Source: Neonectria sp. B-13 (lineage: Eukaryota > Ascomycota > Sordariomycetes > Hypocreales > Nectriaceae). From it: a stretch of DNA of 64,000 bases. The notes beneath the pieces were generated by a model. It was not told the DNA's origin and made no database searches. It saw only the letters and a program-made list of their open reading frames with translations. The translations under genes were made by a program, and so were the position numbers. Position 1 is the first letter of the stretch. Every line of letters starts with the position of its first letter. The stretch is from positions 744,001 to 808,000 of the forward strand of contig NOKP01000015.1 in NCBI GenBank assembly GCA_002682825.1, in the 5' to 3' direction. Positions 43,108 to 55,412 of this stretch are shown here, piece after piece.

Positions 43108-43332
43108 TCCAGTCCCGGACAGGCGAGCAAGGGCGGCGACTACCTCCGTACCAACAGGGGTGGCTTGAAGCGTTCCACCGCCGCTAGGGACCACGCTGGG
43201 AGCCGCGCCACCAATTGTTGCGGCCAGAGAGTGTCCTGTGCCTGGCCTGTATCCACCGTTGTCGCTGATGCCGCGGTCTTCTAGAACGGTTCCCTCACCG
43301 CGGAACTGGGTTCTGGTGTCCCGGATGGTATC
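41277..43332 (-). CDS. SAM-dependent methyltransferase, interrupted by a sequence gap
   Basis: The frame is open from 42957 to the stop at 41277 and resumes on the far side of the 100-N gap from 43107 to about 43332, where the reading is Gly/Ser/Thr-rich (DNGGYRPGTGHSLAATIGG). No start codon is visible, so the first exon lies upstream or in the gap. A long Ser-rich N-terminus precedes the conserved part beginning LRNGRTYYNDPTMEYPLPHD and LTELHRQCLRTMLLIQLFGG. Motif I is VLEIGCGTGFW, followed by the acidic FTGIDIAPL and a post-I motif WPFPDEEFDFIMVKD. It is a class I methyltransferase; the substrate is unknown. The Ser-rich region could make it a regulator of the LaeA kind, but the conserved core is different. 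Confidence 0.8.
42958..43106. other. Assembly gap (100 N) plus 49-base poly-G
   Basis: Exactly 100 N (42958-43057), the conventional length for an unknown gap, followed by 49 consecutive G (43058-43106). Poly-G is the output of two-colour Illumina chemistry when signal is lost. The apparent polyproline this would encode on the minus strand should be ignored. Confidence 0.9.
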
Positions 43333-46300
43333 CTAGAATGACTTCCCCTGGTGTTCTGACTCGACAAGGGGAAAAGAAGGCCTCTCTCTGGCTCTGGGCG
43401 ATCAAGATGAGGAGGCCCCTTACTTTTGCGCTGTTCCCGCGAGGGAATGTCCACGGTGTTGCCACGCCCGGAGGACCCGCCCGCCCGTTCCCAGTGTGCA
43501 GCGGAGGGATTTGGGTCCTTGTGACTCCTCCCGTTCCTTTGTTCCCGTCTCTTGGGCAAGGTGAGTTGCCACCAGCCACGGCAATCAGGCAACAGCAAAA
43601 GTCCCTCTTGCGAGAATCCTCCAGCCGTTGACAGTGAGGCAAGTTGCTTTCTCTCGGGGCGGGTTCGTATGTTTCTGACCGGTCGGATACGACAGTGGGA
43701 AAGCGAACGAGACGGCGTGACTTGCGCGTATGCAGCCGTCGGCCTGTGAACCTGTAGACCTGTAGACCGGCAGACTTGTATTCGTAAACCTGTACGAACA
43801 CAGTCGGATCAAAAGTGGATTTCGGTGGATTTGAATTCGTGGTTTGAATGTGACGTATCGAGCGGGCTCGCGACGCTTCGTCTTCAGCCGTTGCGCCTGG
43901 GTTGCACAGTCGGGTTTCCTGGTTTGTGGTGAGTGCAGAGCAGCGTGGCTGTCATCTTCTGCGCCTTCGCGGTGGTGCTAGTTCTTAGTTGTCTAGAAGA
44001 GGAGAAGTAGGCGTTGACCATGGCGCTGCCTACGAAGCGATGGTGAGACGCTGCCTTTACGGTCCGGCCACCAGCGACAAGCACCGGCGCTGCCCAACGT
44101 GCGCGCACCTCAATGTGGTTTGTGCTCACTGTTGATCGACCCGAGTAGTAGCCAGGGGCGACCTGCGCCTTGCACTGGGCTGCACTGCACGGCGGTGTCT
44201 CGCTGTGAAGCCCGGAGTAGACGAGCGGATGGTTGCGATGAAACGGGTCGGGCGCTCTCAGTGGGAGTTAGAGTTTGGGCGGATTGGGACACTTTGGACG
44301 CTTTGGACGTTTTGGACGCGGGCGGGGCGAAGAGCAAGCCAACTCCAGAGTTTCAGGTCGCGGAGAAGGGCGGCAGAGGTCACATTCTATATACGAAGGA
44401 CGCCGTGGCAAGTCAAGGTACGTCCGTAGTCCGCAGTCCGTCGTCCGTACTTCGTAGTCCGTATGCACCGCCGCGGATGGGCTCTTGCGTCCTGCGTCTT
44501 GCTTCTTGTGGCTTGCCAGAGTGAGAGTCCCAGTTCTTCTAATTAGCCATCGGGGCACCATTTCCCATTTGACCATTTGACTGCTGTCTGCTGGGGCTGG
44601 TTGGGTTCTGGGGTGTGGAGCAATGGCCATCTGTTGGCTGTCAGGCTCTCCCCCCGCACGTCGAGAGGCACCTTGGCCCGGCCGAGGCGAGAGTGTGCAT
44701 GTGTCCATGTGTGTGTGTGTGCGTGTTGCGCCGCATGGAGAGCCGGCTTGCAGTTTGACGACGACGCATTTGTGGGCTTTGGCGTCCTGCCGCGCGCTGG
44801 CGTTTTCCGAGCTGCTACGTCTTGCCAGGCTCACCTAGTTAGACGGAGAGGCGGTGGCTGCTAAGGCCTGATCAGCGTCACGGGTAGCGAGCTGGGCCGA
44901 ATACGCTACGCTGCAGGAGGCTGGAGGGAACGAGATCCTTTCCGCACTCGCCCGCCGTTGTCTGCACTCGCCCTGCACCTACAAGGCTTTCGTGCCTGGT
45001 GATGCGACACTGTCCACCGGGATGGGCCTTGTCTATGGGTCTTGACTGAGACTTGACCGCTGCGCCAGCGACCTGCAGCAAAGCGATTTACATCTGAACC
45101 TTCCGCTCTTTCCCTCCCAGGCGACTCGGCAGGCCCGCGTAGCCGAGATTTACGGGCTTCATTGATTAACAATAGCTCGTTGGGCCATTGCCCATATATG
45201 GCCCGGGACCTACACCACCGCTCGTCAACCGGGCGGCCATGGCATCATGGCAATCGGCCACCGTACACAACCCGTTCGGACCGGTTTCCGAAGGACTCTG
45301 TCTACATTAGTACGGATAGCACTCGTAGAGTCAGAAAAAGGAAGGCGATCTCGTCCCACTGGTTGCACCACTTTTCTCAGCAGTGGGGTGCTATTTTCGG
45401 CGGAATCAAGGGACTACCCCTAGCCGCATCGTCTCCTGTCATGGCCTAACAAGCATCGGGTTTCATGCGCGCCTTGCGACGTCCATCGCTAATGCCCGTC
45501 CATGGGCTGCTTCTCTGCACGCTATTCCGATTGCATCGGTCGCCAGGATAGATGCTCGGTCAGAGACTGTTGTTCGGCCGCACCGTGACTGTGGATACTT
45601 GTTGGCTGTGAACAATCTCAAAGACTGCATATTCACATCGATCGCTGCATGCAAACCGTCTTCTAATTCGGGCTGTTACTTGGGCTCGTCGGCAGTGTGC
45701 CTCGATTCTGCGAAGGCTCCGAGAACAGGTGCGGCTCGCCTCTTTGCAGCATCCTCGGCGGAGGGATGACAAACAATCTGCATGCAGGCGTACTACGAGT
45801 AGGTCAACCCACCAACACGGCCTGGGAATGGAGACGAGGACTTGACCATACTGGTGGACGATGGATGGGATGCCGTGTCTCATTACCATTTCCTCAATCA
45901 GCCCAATCCAAGACCTCATTGTCGTGACACTGATACCGCAACCAAGCGACTTCTGAACCCAGGCTGACTACCCGGCCACGATTTGTGGTCCTCCAAAGGC
46001 CTGTGCGGTTGCAATCGCTGATTGTATCTTGCTCTCTAAATATCATCGAGATCTAATTGCTGAAGTCTGGAGATGCTGAGAGAATCCTGGTCGATGGTCC
46101 CGCTTCTGCAAGGCGACAGAAATAATGCGGCACCCGGATGCTGGTAATAAAGGCATACAACTGCCGAGTGGGAGAGCCGCAGGACGGTATTGGTTGCCAT
46201 ATCATTCAAATAAGCAGGATGCGGTTTAGTAACCCGAGCTTTGGAGCCGCAGCCTCCCATATTAGCCGCTTTCATCTTGATAACGCAATTCCGGCTGAAC

Positions 46301-47254
46301 AAAGACGTCGTTGTTGATTGTGTCACCGAGTCGCTAGCTGCCTTGCTGCCCCCAGCTGGCGATGGGACAGATGCGGCGGCTACACGTGACCCTCGACTCC
46401 CACAGCCGCACGAGCCATGCGGAGCAACTGCACGTGATGTCGTTGCCGCTCGTCGGACACTCGTCTGTCGTCGCAGTGTCACCAGCATCAGCGTCGCCAA
46501 GTTCAGATGCTCCTCGATATCGACCGCCATTGTTCTGTCCAAGTATCAGTTGAATCTTCAGTGATTATTTCGCCCTGTTGCGCTCACTCTTTTCTGTACG
46601 TCGCCCCCGCCAGAGCTGGGAGGACACCTCAGCGTGTCGCGAAAGCTCGGATCCCCTCTTGCGGATGTCTTTGTCCTCAAAGCTTTTGACTGATCATTTC
46701 TCTTGCCAGGCCTTTCTTGCCGCCCGCAACCGCCTTGCGCCTCTCTGTTCGACCTGAAATAAAACCACTGCTTCAGTTCTACTAGCAGTGAATCCCTGCC
46801 CTGCACCGCTGCCTGATCTTCCAGGTCCCCAACCTCGTCGTGTTCCGCCAACCTCTATGAGCTCTTGAGCTGGACGTCGCCGGCCAAACCACCGACGACC
46901 CAAGCTCCCGAACCACCACAAAGGAACAACGCGCGCCGCCTCAGGTCGACAAGCCCATGTATAGACGCGAGCTATCGCTTCTTGCCATCCTTTTGAACCT
47001 TGGGTGAGGCGTCCAATCACTCAGCGCTCGCCCACGAACCCGCGTCGACCCCCGCTAGCTAGCCTTGACATCGCCAACAGCAAAGACGGCCAATGAACGA
47101 CAAACATCAGATCTACTTCGCCATAAAACCCTCTCACCTCCCTCTTCCAGGACTTTCGAAATACTCAACGTTCCACCGAGCACCTCACCGGCGCCATCGA
47201 CTTGTCCCTCCCTCCCTCCGGGGCGATCTCGTCAATCTCTAAAACTCTGCCGGC
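43333..47254. other. 3.9-kb intergenic region with short tandem repeats
   Basis: No supportable gene. Local repeats: CCTGTAGA-like words at 43744-43795, three copies of a TTTGGACG word at 44291-44318, AGTCCGT-like words at 44425-44462 and a TG tract at 44709-44725. The minus-strand ORF 46036-46542 (starting MAVDIEEHLNLATLMLVTLR after an in-frame ATG) is the best coding candidate but has no recognisable features. 46560-47254 is the pyrimidine-rich leader of CCR4. Confidence 0.45.
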
Positions 47255-49416
47255 ATGTACTCCCAAAACCATCAGCAGGGCCATAATGGCCGGCTGAATG
47301 GTGCCGGCCGAGGGATTCCGAGCATGCTCTACAACTACGCACATACCCAACACCAACAACATCAGTCCCAACCTCAACACCACCAGGGTCTTCAACACGA
47401 CCATGGGCTTTCCAACAACAACGGCCTTGGGCACCATTCGTCCTTTGCCTCCGGCGTACTATCCAACTCAGCTCCCTTCAACACAAACGCTCTCCAGAAC
47501 GGCCACTCGTCAAACGCAAGAGGTGGACAAGCTCCCCAGAACGAGATGTGGCAGGAACAATTGCGAATGCACAAGGAGGCCGAGCGTGCCCACTCTGCCA
47601 TGACCGACCAACAACAACCGCACTACTATGCCAGGCTCAAGGCATCGGAAAACAGAGGCATCGGTGGACCTCCTCCCACCACTGTGCGAGCCCAGGCGGA
47701 CGGCGAGAACGACCCCGCTGACAGAAGACGGCCATGGGTCGTGGAGAAGGACATGACACGCCAGGACTGGCACAATATGGATATGAGTGGCCAGGGGCTG
47801 CGGAACCTAGCCCCGGAACTCTTCAAGTACCAGTTCCTGAACGAACTCTACATTGCCTCTAACAAACTCACTCGCCTGCCCAAGGAGATTGGAGAGCTGC
47901 GACAATTGCGCCACCTCGATGCCTCTTACAACCAAATCTCCGAGCTCCCCCCAGAGATCGGTATGTGTACATACCTGAAGCAGCTGTTACTGTTCAACAA
48001 CAACATCCAGGAACTACCCTTTGAGCTTGGCTCACTTCATCTTTTGGAAATGCTGGGTATCGAGGGAAACCCCCTTGAGCCGAACGTGAAACAGGAAATC
48101 ATGGAGAAGGGAACCAAGAGCATGATCAACGCTTTGAGAGAAGGCTCCCCTAGTATGTTGACGCCGATATTTCTGAGGGTATTGATTTGTGCTAACGTTG
48201 GGCAGTCCCCTTGCCTCCCTCACCGCGAAAGGATATCGTCATCCAGGAAGATGTATCGCCCAGCTTGGAGAGAATCAAAGTCTTTTCGTGGAACATTCTA
48301 TGTGACAAATATGCAACCCCGCAAACCTACGGCTATACCCCCTCTGGTGCGCTCAACTGGGAGTACCGCAAGGATTGCATTTTGGAGGAACTCCGGATCA
48401 GGGATGCGGATTTCCTGGCCTTACAGGAAGTGTCCACCGACGCTTTCAAGGAAGATCTCAGTCCCGAACTTGCCCAGATGGATTACAAGGGTGTGCACTG
48501 GCCCAAGTCACGCGCCAGGACTATGTCTGAGAAGGATGCCCAAACGGTCGACGGTTGTGCCGTTTTCTACAAACAGAGCAAGTTCATCTTGCTTGACAAG
48601 CAGCTTATCGAGTTTGCCTCCATCGCCATCAACCGACCTGACATGAAGAACCAACACGACGTATTCAACCGCGTGATGCCAAAGGACAACATTGCGGTCA
48701 TCTGCTTCTTTGAGTCCCGCCTGACTGGCGCGCGTATCATCCTGGTCAACGTCCATTTGACCTGGGACTCCGCTCTTGCAGACGTCAAGGTTATCCAGAC
48801 GGGTATTTTGATGGAGCATGTCACCAAGCTGGCCGAGAAGTACGCAAGAATGCCCGCAGTCAAGGACAAGAAGATGATCGTGCTGCCGTCGGACGACGAG
48901 GTGGTTATTCCTCAGGCCGAACCGGGTCCAAGCCAAGAGTACCGAACGAACACGGAGATTCCTCTTCTGGTATGTGGTGATTTCAACTCGACCGAAGATT
49001 CCTCAGTATACGACTTGATGTCCATGGGTCGCGTCCCACCGGACCATCTGGACCTCAGCAACTTCCAATATGGCAGTTTCACTCGCGATGGCATCGAGCA
49101 TCCCTTCAGCCTCCGAGACTCCTATGCCCACACCAGGAACACCGCCGACGAGCTTCCATTCACGAATTACACGCCTGGTTTCGCGGATGTCATCGACTAC
49201 ATCTGGTACTCAACCAACACGCTGGAGGTGGTCGACCTGCTCGGCCCCCCTGAGCCGGAATACATGAAGCGAGTACCCGCGTTCCCCAACTGGCATTTCC
49301 CGGCGGACCACATCCAAATCATGTCCCAATTCGTCATCAAGGGCCGCAAGGAAAAGAAACACCACAACAACCCAGAACCGGACTTTGGGGGCGGCTCTGG
49401 GCCTTCGCGTGGCTAG
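47255..49416 (+). CDS. ccr4: CCR4 deadenylase, catalytic subunit of CCR4-NOT
   Basis: Exons 47255-48152 and 48206-49416, intron 53 nt (GTATGT...GCTAAC...CAG); 702 aa. A Gln/His/Asn-rich N-terminus (1-150) is followed by five leucine-rich repeats (about 175-285; LNELYIASNKLTRLPKEIGE) that bind NOT1. The EEP nuclease domain runs from about 320 to 690: FSWNILCDKYAT, the catalytic Glu in LALQEVS, VNVHLTWD, LLVCGDFNST, DYIWYST and the final His in FPADHIQI. All key metal and catalytic residues of the family are present. It removes poly(A) tails in the cytoplasm. Length and domain order are as usual for filamentous fungi. Confidence 0.97.
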
Positions 49417-50013
49417 AGGACACACCGATAGGACAGGGCGGTCAGCGATACGACGAGCTGAAGGGTGGGGGATGGGGGTTGACCTTTGACGCGTACATCT
49501 GGATGTAGTGTTTTTGGTTTTGCAAATGGAGTTTAAGGATCTTGCACGGTTCTTTGGGGGTAGGTAGGGCGGGTGGAAATGGGGACGGTGTGTCTGTCTG
49601 TGGCATGTAACCGCGAGGAAGGATGGCAGGTGGGGAGCGGACTGGGAGGACTTGTAGGAATCGATCATATTTTTGCAGCGCCATTTACTCTTGAACCATG
49701 CTACTGTGACTCGTAGATGGCCAGCCAGAGGGGGCGAGCGGCTCAAGCAAGGTGTCCTGCTCATCAAAGGAGTGCCATTCATCGCTTCATACGCCAAGTT
49801 GACTACTACAAAAGTATCAGTCTAGAAGAGAAATGCCAGTGAGGTTTCATTTCTAATTTCATGCATGGGAGATGCTTCTAGTTGGTTTCCAAGCCATGGC
49901 CAAAGTGAGGAAAGAGTCTATCATGTACTGTACACAGTAGGTAAGGTAATCGCACAACGCCGCCGGCCCAGCCAGCCCATTCCAGGCACCCCAGTAAAAA
50001 AGAGCCCTCGCTA
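49417..50013. other. Convergent 3' flank
   Basis: Sequence between CCR4 and the carrier gene; ORFs are shadows. Nothing recognised. Confidence 0.5.
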
Positions 50014-51351
50014 TCAGTGGAGCAGAATATCGTACCCGTCCTTGTTGATCCGCACCTCCTCCATGCCGAGTCCGTACTTGCGCCGTATCAGCTCGAAGAT
50101 GATGAGCCCCGCGCTCGTGCTGGGCACCTGGCGGATGGCGTTCCACCAGAAGCCGCGGTACAGCCAGCGGCCCAGGCTCAGACCCTCGGCGGCGGCGTCG
50201 GCGGCGCACACGGCCAACGACTCCTGGTACGCGTGGTAGTAGGCGCGCATCATGCGCCAGCGGTGGCGCGGCTGGTCGGGGTTCGCGGCGGCCGTGGCGC
50301 GCATCCTGGCGGCCTTGGCGTCCAGCTCCTCCAGGTGGTCCCAGTGCTGCACCTGGAAGTGCGTCAGCGGGTGCAGCAGGACCTGCTGGGCGAAGGAGGC
50401 GCTGATGCCGGCGAGGAGCAGGAAGGCGGGCTCCAGGGCGTAGTGCGGGCGGATGAGAGTGGTCTCGGCGTCGCGAGGCCGCGGCGTCGGACGCTTCATG
50501 GCGAGCACGTCGACGATGTCCTCGGCCAGGCCGCCGTAGTACCACGTCACGAAGCGGTAGTAGCCCTGGGCCTTGACGTACTCGAAGGCGCTGAAGAAGA
50601 TGGCGCTGCCCAGGCTGTCCTTGGCGAACGACAGGCCCCATCCGGCGAAGATGCCCCGGAGGCCGATCTCGCGGAGCTTCTCGGCGCCAAAGGTCCACAT
50701 GCTCCGGGGCTTGCCGCTGCCGTCGTTGGGCATGAGATCCCGGTGGTCGTAGCGCGCTTGAAGGGCGTCCAGGGGCGCTGCGAGGACGCTCTGGAGACCG
50801 CCTGCGAGGAAGCCAGCGGCGAAGGTGTGCGCGGGCTGGGGCGGCGGGTAGACCCTCTTCCGTGCTTGGCCGCTCTCCTCGTGTAGGCGTCCGAGAATCT
50901 GGAGATAGCTCGTGTACAAAACTGCTCCAACGCCTATGTTGGCAATAAGCGGAGGTAAGATCTGGTGAGGCACAATGCCCCATCCCTGATGCTTGATAGC
51001 CGACGTCAAGACTCCCGGGGTGGTGCTCCTCATCAACAGCCAGGCCTGGCGCAAGACCAGCGTGAGCCTCGACGCCGAGGCATCAGCGACGACGGCCTTG
51101 AGCATCATCTTAGTCTGGGCCTGGTGCACGATGCGGGCGTAGGCGAGGTAGTCGACGCGGGTGCGGAAGAAGGCCTTGGCCGGGGCGCGGAAGTAGAAGG
51201 CGACGACCTGGGCGCTCAAGGCGCGGACGCCGGCAGCCGAGGCGGCGGTTGCGGCGTTGCTGCGGGGGTCGCGGTCCGGAAGCCCGTCGCCGGGCAGCAC
51301 CGGGAGGACGCCGGTCTGGGAGTCCGGGGCGTCATTGCGACGTAAGGACAT
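50014..51351 (-). CDS. Divergent mitochondrial carrier-like protein
   Basis: 445 aa, single exon, GC-rich. One clear carrier-type repeat is present: AGFLAGGLQSVLAAPLDALQ, with the Pro-x-Asp of the PX[DE]xx[KR] signature but not its basic residue, followed by LREIGLRGIFAGWGLSFAKD. A second, weaker repeat reads SASFAQQVLLHPLTHFQVQH, where the signature has become HPLTHF, and a third is near the C-terminus (SLGRWLYRGFWWNAIRQVP). Length is greater than the usual ~300 aa because of an N-terminal extension. It probably sits in the inner or outer mitochondrial membrane; substrate transport is doubtful given the degenerate signatures. Confidence 0.75.
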   Translation of the reverse strand: MSLRRNDAPDSQTGVLPVLPGDGLPDRDPRSNAATAASAAGVRALSAQVVAFYFRAPAKAFFRTRVDYLAYARIVHQAQTKMMLKAVVADASASRLTLVLRQAWLLMRSTTPGVLTSAIKHQGWGIVPHQILPPLIANIGVGAVLYTSYLQILGRLHEESGQARKRVYPPPQPAHTFAAGFLAGGLQSVLAAPLDALQARYDHRDLMPNDGSGKPRSMWTFGAEKLREIGLRGIFAGWGLSFAKDSLGSAIFFSAFEYVKAQGYYRFVTWYYGGLAEDIVDVLAMKRPTPRPRDAETTLIRPHYALEPAFLLLAGISASFAQQVLLHPLTHFQVQHWDHLEELDAKAARMRATAAANPDQPRHRWRMMRAYYHAYQESLAVCAADAAAEGLSLGRWLYRGFWWNAIRQVPSTSAGLIIFELIRRKYGLGMEEVRINKDGYDILLH

Positions 51352-51840
51352 GGCGTTGACGACTCATCGCAGACGATGGAAAAGTCGAGGACTTGGCTGA
51401 GAGCCAGAGAGGTTGAGACGTTAAAGCGTTGCGGCGAGGTTGAAGATCGGGGTGACTAAGCAGGCCTGGGCCAATGGGGAGTTGCGGATCTTGCATGCCG
51501 TCGGGTTTGAGATCCTTAGGCCAACGTCCAGCTGACTGCGTCATCGGGTCCGGTGGCCTCCCTCCTAAGAGGGCACGAGACGACGTGGTCCGAATTTGGT
51601 TGGCAGGCTCAAGAGCTGATAAGCCCGGTTGGTTGCGGTTGAGAAGTCAGTCTCCATGCTGTAGCAAATTCAAGACTCTTGAACTGGTTGCGACAGATCT
51701 CGGCAGAGAGTCCCGATTCGTCGGCTGGTTGTCGTTCACATCACCAGACAGAGAGAGACAAGGCAACTCATTCAATTCGTATTCATCCATTGATTTTTAT
51801 GTATAGACGAGAAACTTACTTCTGTCCTTCAGCCTCAGCT
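51352..51840. other. Intergenic, nothing recognised
   Basis: Region between the carrier start and the amidohydrolase stop; both genes run leftwards, so it contains the carrier promoter. Confidence 0.5.
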
Positions 51841-53223
51841 TCACTCAATCAAATCCTGCACCCGCGTCACATCCTGGTCCAATCCAGACCACCGACTAAT
51901 GTAAACCCGCCCATTCTTGATAACAGCCAGCATCGAGTTCTCAGGCTCATCCAAGATGGCCACATTCTCCAGCGGGTTCTCGTTCAAGATGAGCATGTCC
52001 GCCGCAAACCCTGCCTCGATCTGCCCCAGGAAGCCCTCCTGTCGCAACATCCGCGCTGCGTTGACCGTCGCTCCCTGCAGCACCACCTTGCTGCTCAGCA
52101 CCTGCGCGCGGATGCCGAACTCCCGGTTCTGCTCCGCCTGCAGCGGGCCCAGGAGGTCGGAGCCGTGGCAGATGGTCACGCCGGCCTCGGACGCGACGCG
52201 GAGCGAGTCCAGGCCCCGGTCGAGCATCTGGCGGTTCTTCTCCAGGTTCGCCGGCGGCAGGAACCCGGCGTATTTGTCCGAGCCCATGGCCGCGTAGGTC
52301 ACCAGCGTCGGCGTCAGCCACACGCCCCGGTGCGCCATGTACTGCGCCGTGTCCCGGTCGAGCAAGTTGCCGTGCTCGATGCCTCGGACGCCGTGGTCCA
52401 CAGCGTGCCGGATCGCCTTAGGCGTGTATGCGTGCGCCGTCACGTATGTCCCGTAGCTTTCGGCAACTTCGCAGATGGCCTTGATCTCTGCCTTTGTGAA
52501 CTGCGTATTCTCGATCCGGTCCGTTGGCGATGCCACGCCGCCGCCGACCATGATCTTGATAAAGTCGGCGCCGGTGCGGAGCTGCTCCCGTGCGGCGCGG
52601 ACACACTCTGCCACGCCGTCCACAACCGTAGAAAGGCCTCCCGTATTTCCGCAGCATTGCTGATGATCGTGGGCGCCTCTGGGGTCGCCGTGCCCTCCCG
52701 TCTGTGAGAGAGCCTGGTTCGCGATGAACATCCTGGGACCGGGGAAAACGTCATCCTCAATGGCTTCCTTCAGTGCGAGCGTTGCACCGCCCGTGTCTCG
52801 GATGGTTGTGAAGCCCTTGACGAGCATCTGCCTGCAAAGATACGGCTGTCGAAAGTGCGAGACCGCTGGGTCGGAGCCGAAAGCGCTGCCACTGAGGCCG
52901 TCATCGCCGGGCACCGCGCTGATGTGGACATGGCAGTCGATGAGACCCGGGCACAGATACTTGCCTTGGAGGTCGACGACACGAGCTTGTGGTGATGGCG
53001 GTGTGTCTTGGCCGACGTATTCAATCAGCCCAGCCGATATCTTGACGGACACATTGGCGACAATTACACCGCGGACGAGATCAACCACATTGGCATTCTG
53101 GAAAACGTATGGTATCTGGAGCGGCAACTTCCAGGGCTTGACCACATTATCGGGCATAATTGATGCATTGCGGCCACCATGTCTTAAGATCGACTCCCGA
53201 GTGTTGGGTTTTCCCATGACCAT
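51841..53223 (-). CDS. Metal-dependent amidohydrolase (imidazolonepropionase/prolidase-like)
   Basis: 460 aa, single exon. The start at 53223 is the first of two close ATGs. Metal ligands of the two-metal amidohydrolase superfamily are all visible: H98 and H100 (LIDCHVHIS), the lysine that is usually carboxylated at 223 (DFIKIMVGGG), H264 (TAHAY), H284 (GIEHGN) and D356 (CHGSDLLG). GGVASPTDRIENTQF is typical of the branch that includes Xaa-Pro dipeptidases and the fungal ochratoxinase-like hydrolases. No signal peptide is apparent, so an intracellular enzyme is more likely. The natural substrate is unknown. Confidence 0.9.
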   Translation of the reverse strand: MVMGKPNTRESILRHGGRNASIMPDNVVKPWKLPLQIPYVFQNANVVDLVRGVIVANVSVKISAGLIEYVGQDTPPSPQARVVDLQGKYLCPGLIDCHVHISAVPGDDGLSGSAFGSDPAVSHFRQPYLCRQMLVKGFTTIRDTGGATLALKEAIEDDVFPGPRMFIANQALSQTGGHGDPRGAHDHQQCCGNTGGLSTVVDGVAECVRAAREQLRTGADFIKIMVGGGVASPTDRIENTQFTKAEIKAICEVAESYGTYVTAHAYTPKAIRHAVDHGVRGIEHGNLLDRDTAQYMAHRGVWLTPTLVTYAAMGSDKYAGFLPPANLEKNRQMLDRGLDSLRVASEAGVTICHGSDLLGPLQAEQNREFGIRAQVLSSKVVLQGATVNAARMLRQEGFLGQIEAGFAADMLILNENPLENVAILDEPENSMLAVIKNGRVYISRWSGLDQDVTRVQDLIE

Positions 53224-53681
53224 TTTGGATCACTTGATAAGAGGTGACCAAATAAACAGTTGTTGAGAATGAAGTTGGCTGACTGGTAGCGAATCTGTGC
53301 AGAGCCAGCAAAGATAGATACGCGAAGCGGCGAGCCGATCAGATGGGACAAGCCCGGTATCCATCCAACCCCGCGATTCTCCCAACCTGGAAATGATGTT
53401 GCAAGGGCGTTGCAATCAGGTAATCAAGGGAGGTCGTGATCAGGTCGGTGGTCAAGACAATCGCAGTCACCGTCAATATCAACATCTTGAGCTACACCCA
53501 TTTTGACTCGCCATCTTGACCATCGCTAAAGAGTTTCTTCATTCAAGTCATCATAACTTCATGCTCCCAGAAGCCAAATTGCGCCTTTGTCTAATGAATC
53601 CACATTTTCCTTGCCGTGAGGTATTTCCAGATCCTGCCAATGCCTCCCATTCCGTTCATTCCATTCCGTCCAAGGTCTTCA
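53224..53681. other. Intergenic, nothing recognised
   Basis: Promoter of the amidohydrolase and 3' flank of ELP3. Confidence 0.5.
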
Positions 53682-55412
53682 TCATTGAGCCTCCTGCTTT
53701 CGCCCGTCAAGCCACTTACTCATGTAGGGCCCGTCCAGCCAGAACCCAAGCTTCTGGTAGTAGCTCCTCACGCCCACACCCGAGATTACGCTTAACTTGT
53801 CGCTGCCGTGCTCCTCCTTCGCGATCCTCTCCGCCTCCTCCATCAGGAGCGTTCCGAAGCCTTGGTGCTGGAACTTGCGCGGGTCGCGGGCGTGGACGGG
53901 CACAGCCGTGCCGTAAACATGGAGCTCGCGCACCATGCTTGTCGGCTGGCCGGTGAGCTCCTCTCGGAACGTGTACTTCTCGGTGCACTTGCGCAGTCTC
54001 AGCAGAGCAACCAGAATATCCTGCTTGGGGTCTTCGTAGGCCAAGAACGTCTCCCAGCCTCCGTTGGCCGCGTAGTCTCTTCGCACCAGCTCGATCTGGT
54101 TGGGTCGGATCTTGTTCTTGATTTCGTTGACACCGACTTCACGAGTCCGCACGTCTCGGCACGTTGTTCCAAAGTCCTTCATGCGAGCCAACGCCAGCTC
54201 ACGCAAGTTTCCGTTCTCCACACCAGAGGTAACCAGAGGCATAGGAATATCTCGCTGAACACGGTAAATACGTGTCCACGGGGGAATTAGCGCCATAATC
54301 CTGGCGACGAGGTCGATTAGCCCGTTGGGAGTGTAGTTCTGGTAACGGCCTGTCCGCCATAACTCGTACAAGCCTGTGCCTCTGATAACCAGTGTCGGGT
54401 AGATCTTGAGACCATCAGTCCTGAAGGCTGGGCTTTCGAAGTACTCTCTGAACTGATCAATGTCGCGCTCCATGCCGACGTTGGGCAAGTCGGGCATCAT
54501 GTGGCTGACAACCTTGTAACCCGCATCCTTGGCCAGGCAGAACGTCTCTGCGACCGACGCAACCGTGTGGCCTCGGTTGGTGTCTCGGGCCACATCCTCG
54601 TAGAGCGACTGGACTCCAATCTCCAATCTTGTGCAGCCGTATCTCAGCATGTCCGACAGGTGAGGCTGTAGGCAGTAGTCAGGCCGTGTCTCAATGGTGA
54701 TGCCGACACACTTGACGTTGCTCATCTCTCCCGCCTCTACAGCCTCGTCGACATTGGATGTCTGGTATCCGCTCAGGGCGTTGTGAAGCTGGGCAATGAA
54801 CTCGTTTCGGTATGACTCCGACAGCGACATGAAGGTGCCGCCCATGATGATGTACTCGACCTTGTCGACGGAGTGGCCGAGAGACTTGAGCTGGTCGACT
54901 CGGCCGCGGGCCTGCTCAAATGGGTCGTACCGGGCGCGGATGGCTCGCATAGACGTCGGCTCGTATCCGGTGTACGACTGGGTGCTGTACTCGAAGTCGG
55001 AGTCGGGGCCGCCGGGACAGTAGACGCAGATGTTGCCGGTGTAGGCGATGTGCGGGCAGCGATGGGGCTTGCACATGACGGCGACGACGGCGATGCCCGA
55101 CGAGGTCCGGATGGGCTTCGCGATGAGCTTGGGCAGGATGTACTTCTTGTAGTGCTCGGGGATGGAGGCGATGATGGCCGTCAGCGGCGGGATGTTCATG
55201 AGCTTGTGCTTCTTGGCGAGCTTGTTGCGCAGCGTGTTGAGGTTGATGTCCCTCGAGGCACGGCCGGCCTTGGAGGCTTCGTGGTCTTCGATGAGGGCGT
55301 TGGCGACATCGGCGCAGCATCGCAGGAAGCGCTCGCTCTCGGGCGCCAGCTCTGCGCCCTTCTTCTTGGACGTCGAGGCCGAAGCCGTCGTCGTCATCGT
55401 GGCCGTCGCCAT
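53682..55412 (-). CDS. elp3: Elongator subunit 3, radical-SAM tRNA acetyltransferase
   Basis: 576 aa, single exon; the ATG at 55412 gives the usual short Ser/Thr/Lys-rich start. The radical-SAM cluster is C119-x9-C129-x2-C132 ([14 protein letters not shown]), followed by the family's [14 protein letters not shown], the GGTFMSL loop, [11 protein letters not shown] and LEIGVQSLY. The C-terminal GNAT domain has [16 protein letters not shown] for acetyl-CoA binding and ends in [19 protein letters not shown]. It catalyses the first step of cm5U formation at wobble U34 of tRNAs within the Elongator complex. The length is slightly above the yeast protein and no residue appears missing. Confidence 0.98.
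   Translation of the reverse strand: MATATMTTTASASTSKKKGAELAPESERFLRCCADVANALIEDHEASKAGRASRDINLNTLRNKLAKKHKLMNIPPLTAIIASIPEHYKKYILPKLIAKPIRTSSGIAVVAVMCKPHRCPHIAYTGNICVYCPGGPDSDFEYSTQSYTGYEPTSMRAIRARYDPFEQARGRVDQLKSLGHSVDKVEYIIMGGTFMSLSESYRNEFIAQLHNALSGYQTSNVDEAVEAGEMSNVKCVGITIETRPDYCLQPHLSDMLRYGCTRLEIGVQSLYEDVARDTNRGHTVASVAETFCLAKDAGYKVVSHMMPDLPNVGMERDIDQFREYFESPAFRTDGLKIYPTLVIRGTGLYELWRTGRYQNYTPNGLIDLVARIMALIPPWTRIYRVQRDIPMPLVTSGVENGNLRELALARMKDFGTTCRDVRTREVGVNEIKNKIRPNQIELVRRDYAANGGWETFLAYEDPKQDILVALLRLRKCTEKYTFREELTGQPTSMVRELHVYGTAVPVHARDPRKFQHQGFGTLLMEEAERIAKEEHGSDKLSVISGVGVRSYYQKLGFWLDGPYMSKWLDGRKQEAQ

Noticed and set aside
46036..46542. 168-aa minus-strand ORF as a gene
   Set aside because: An in-frame ATG and a few Cys residues are present, but composition is uneven and no domain or splice signal supports it; kept only as a remark in the intergenic entry.
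50017..50886. 289-aa plus-strand ORF
   Set aside because: Antisense shadow of the mitochondrial carrier-like gene in GC-rich DNA.
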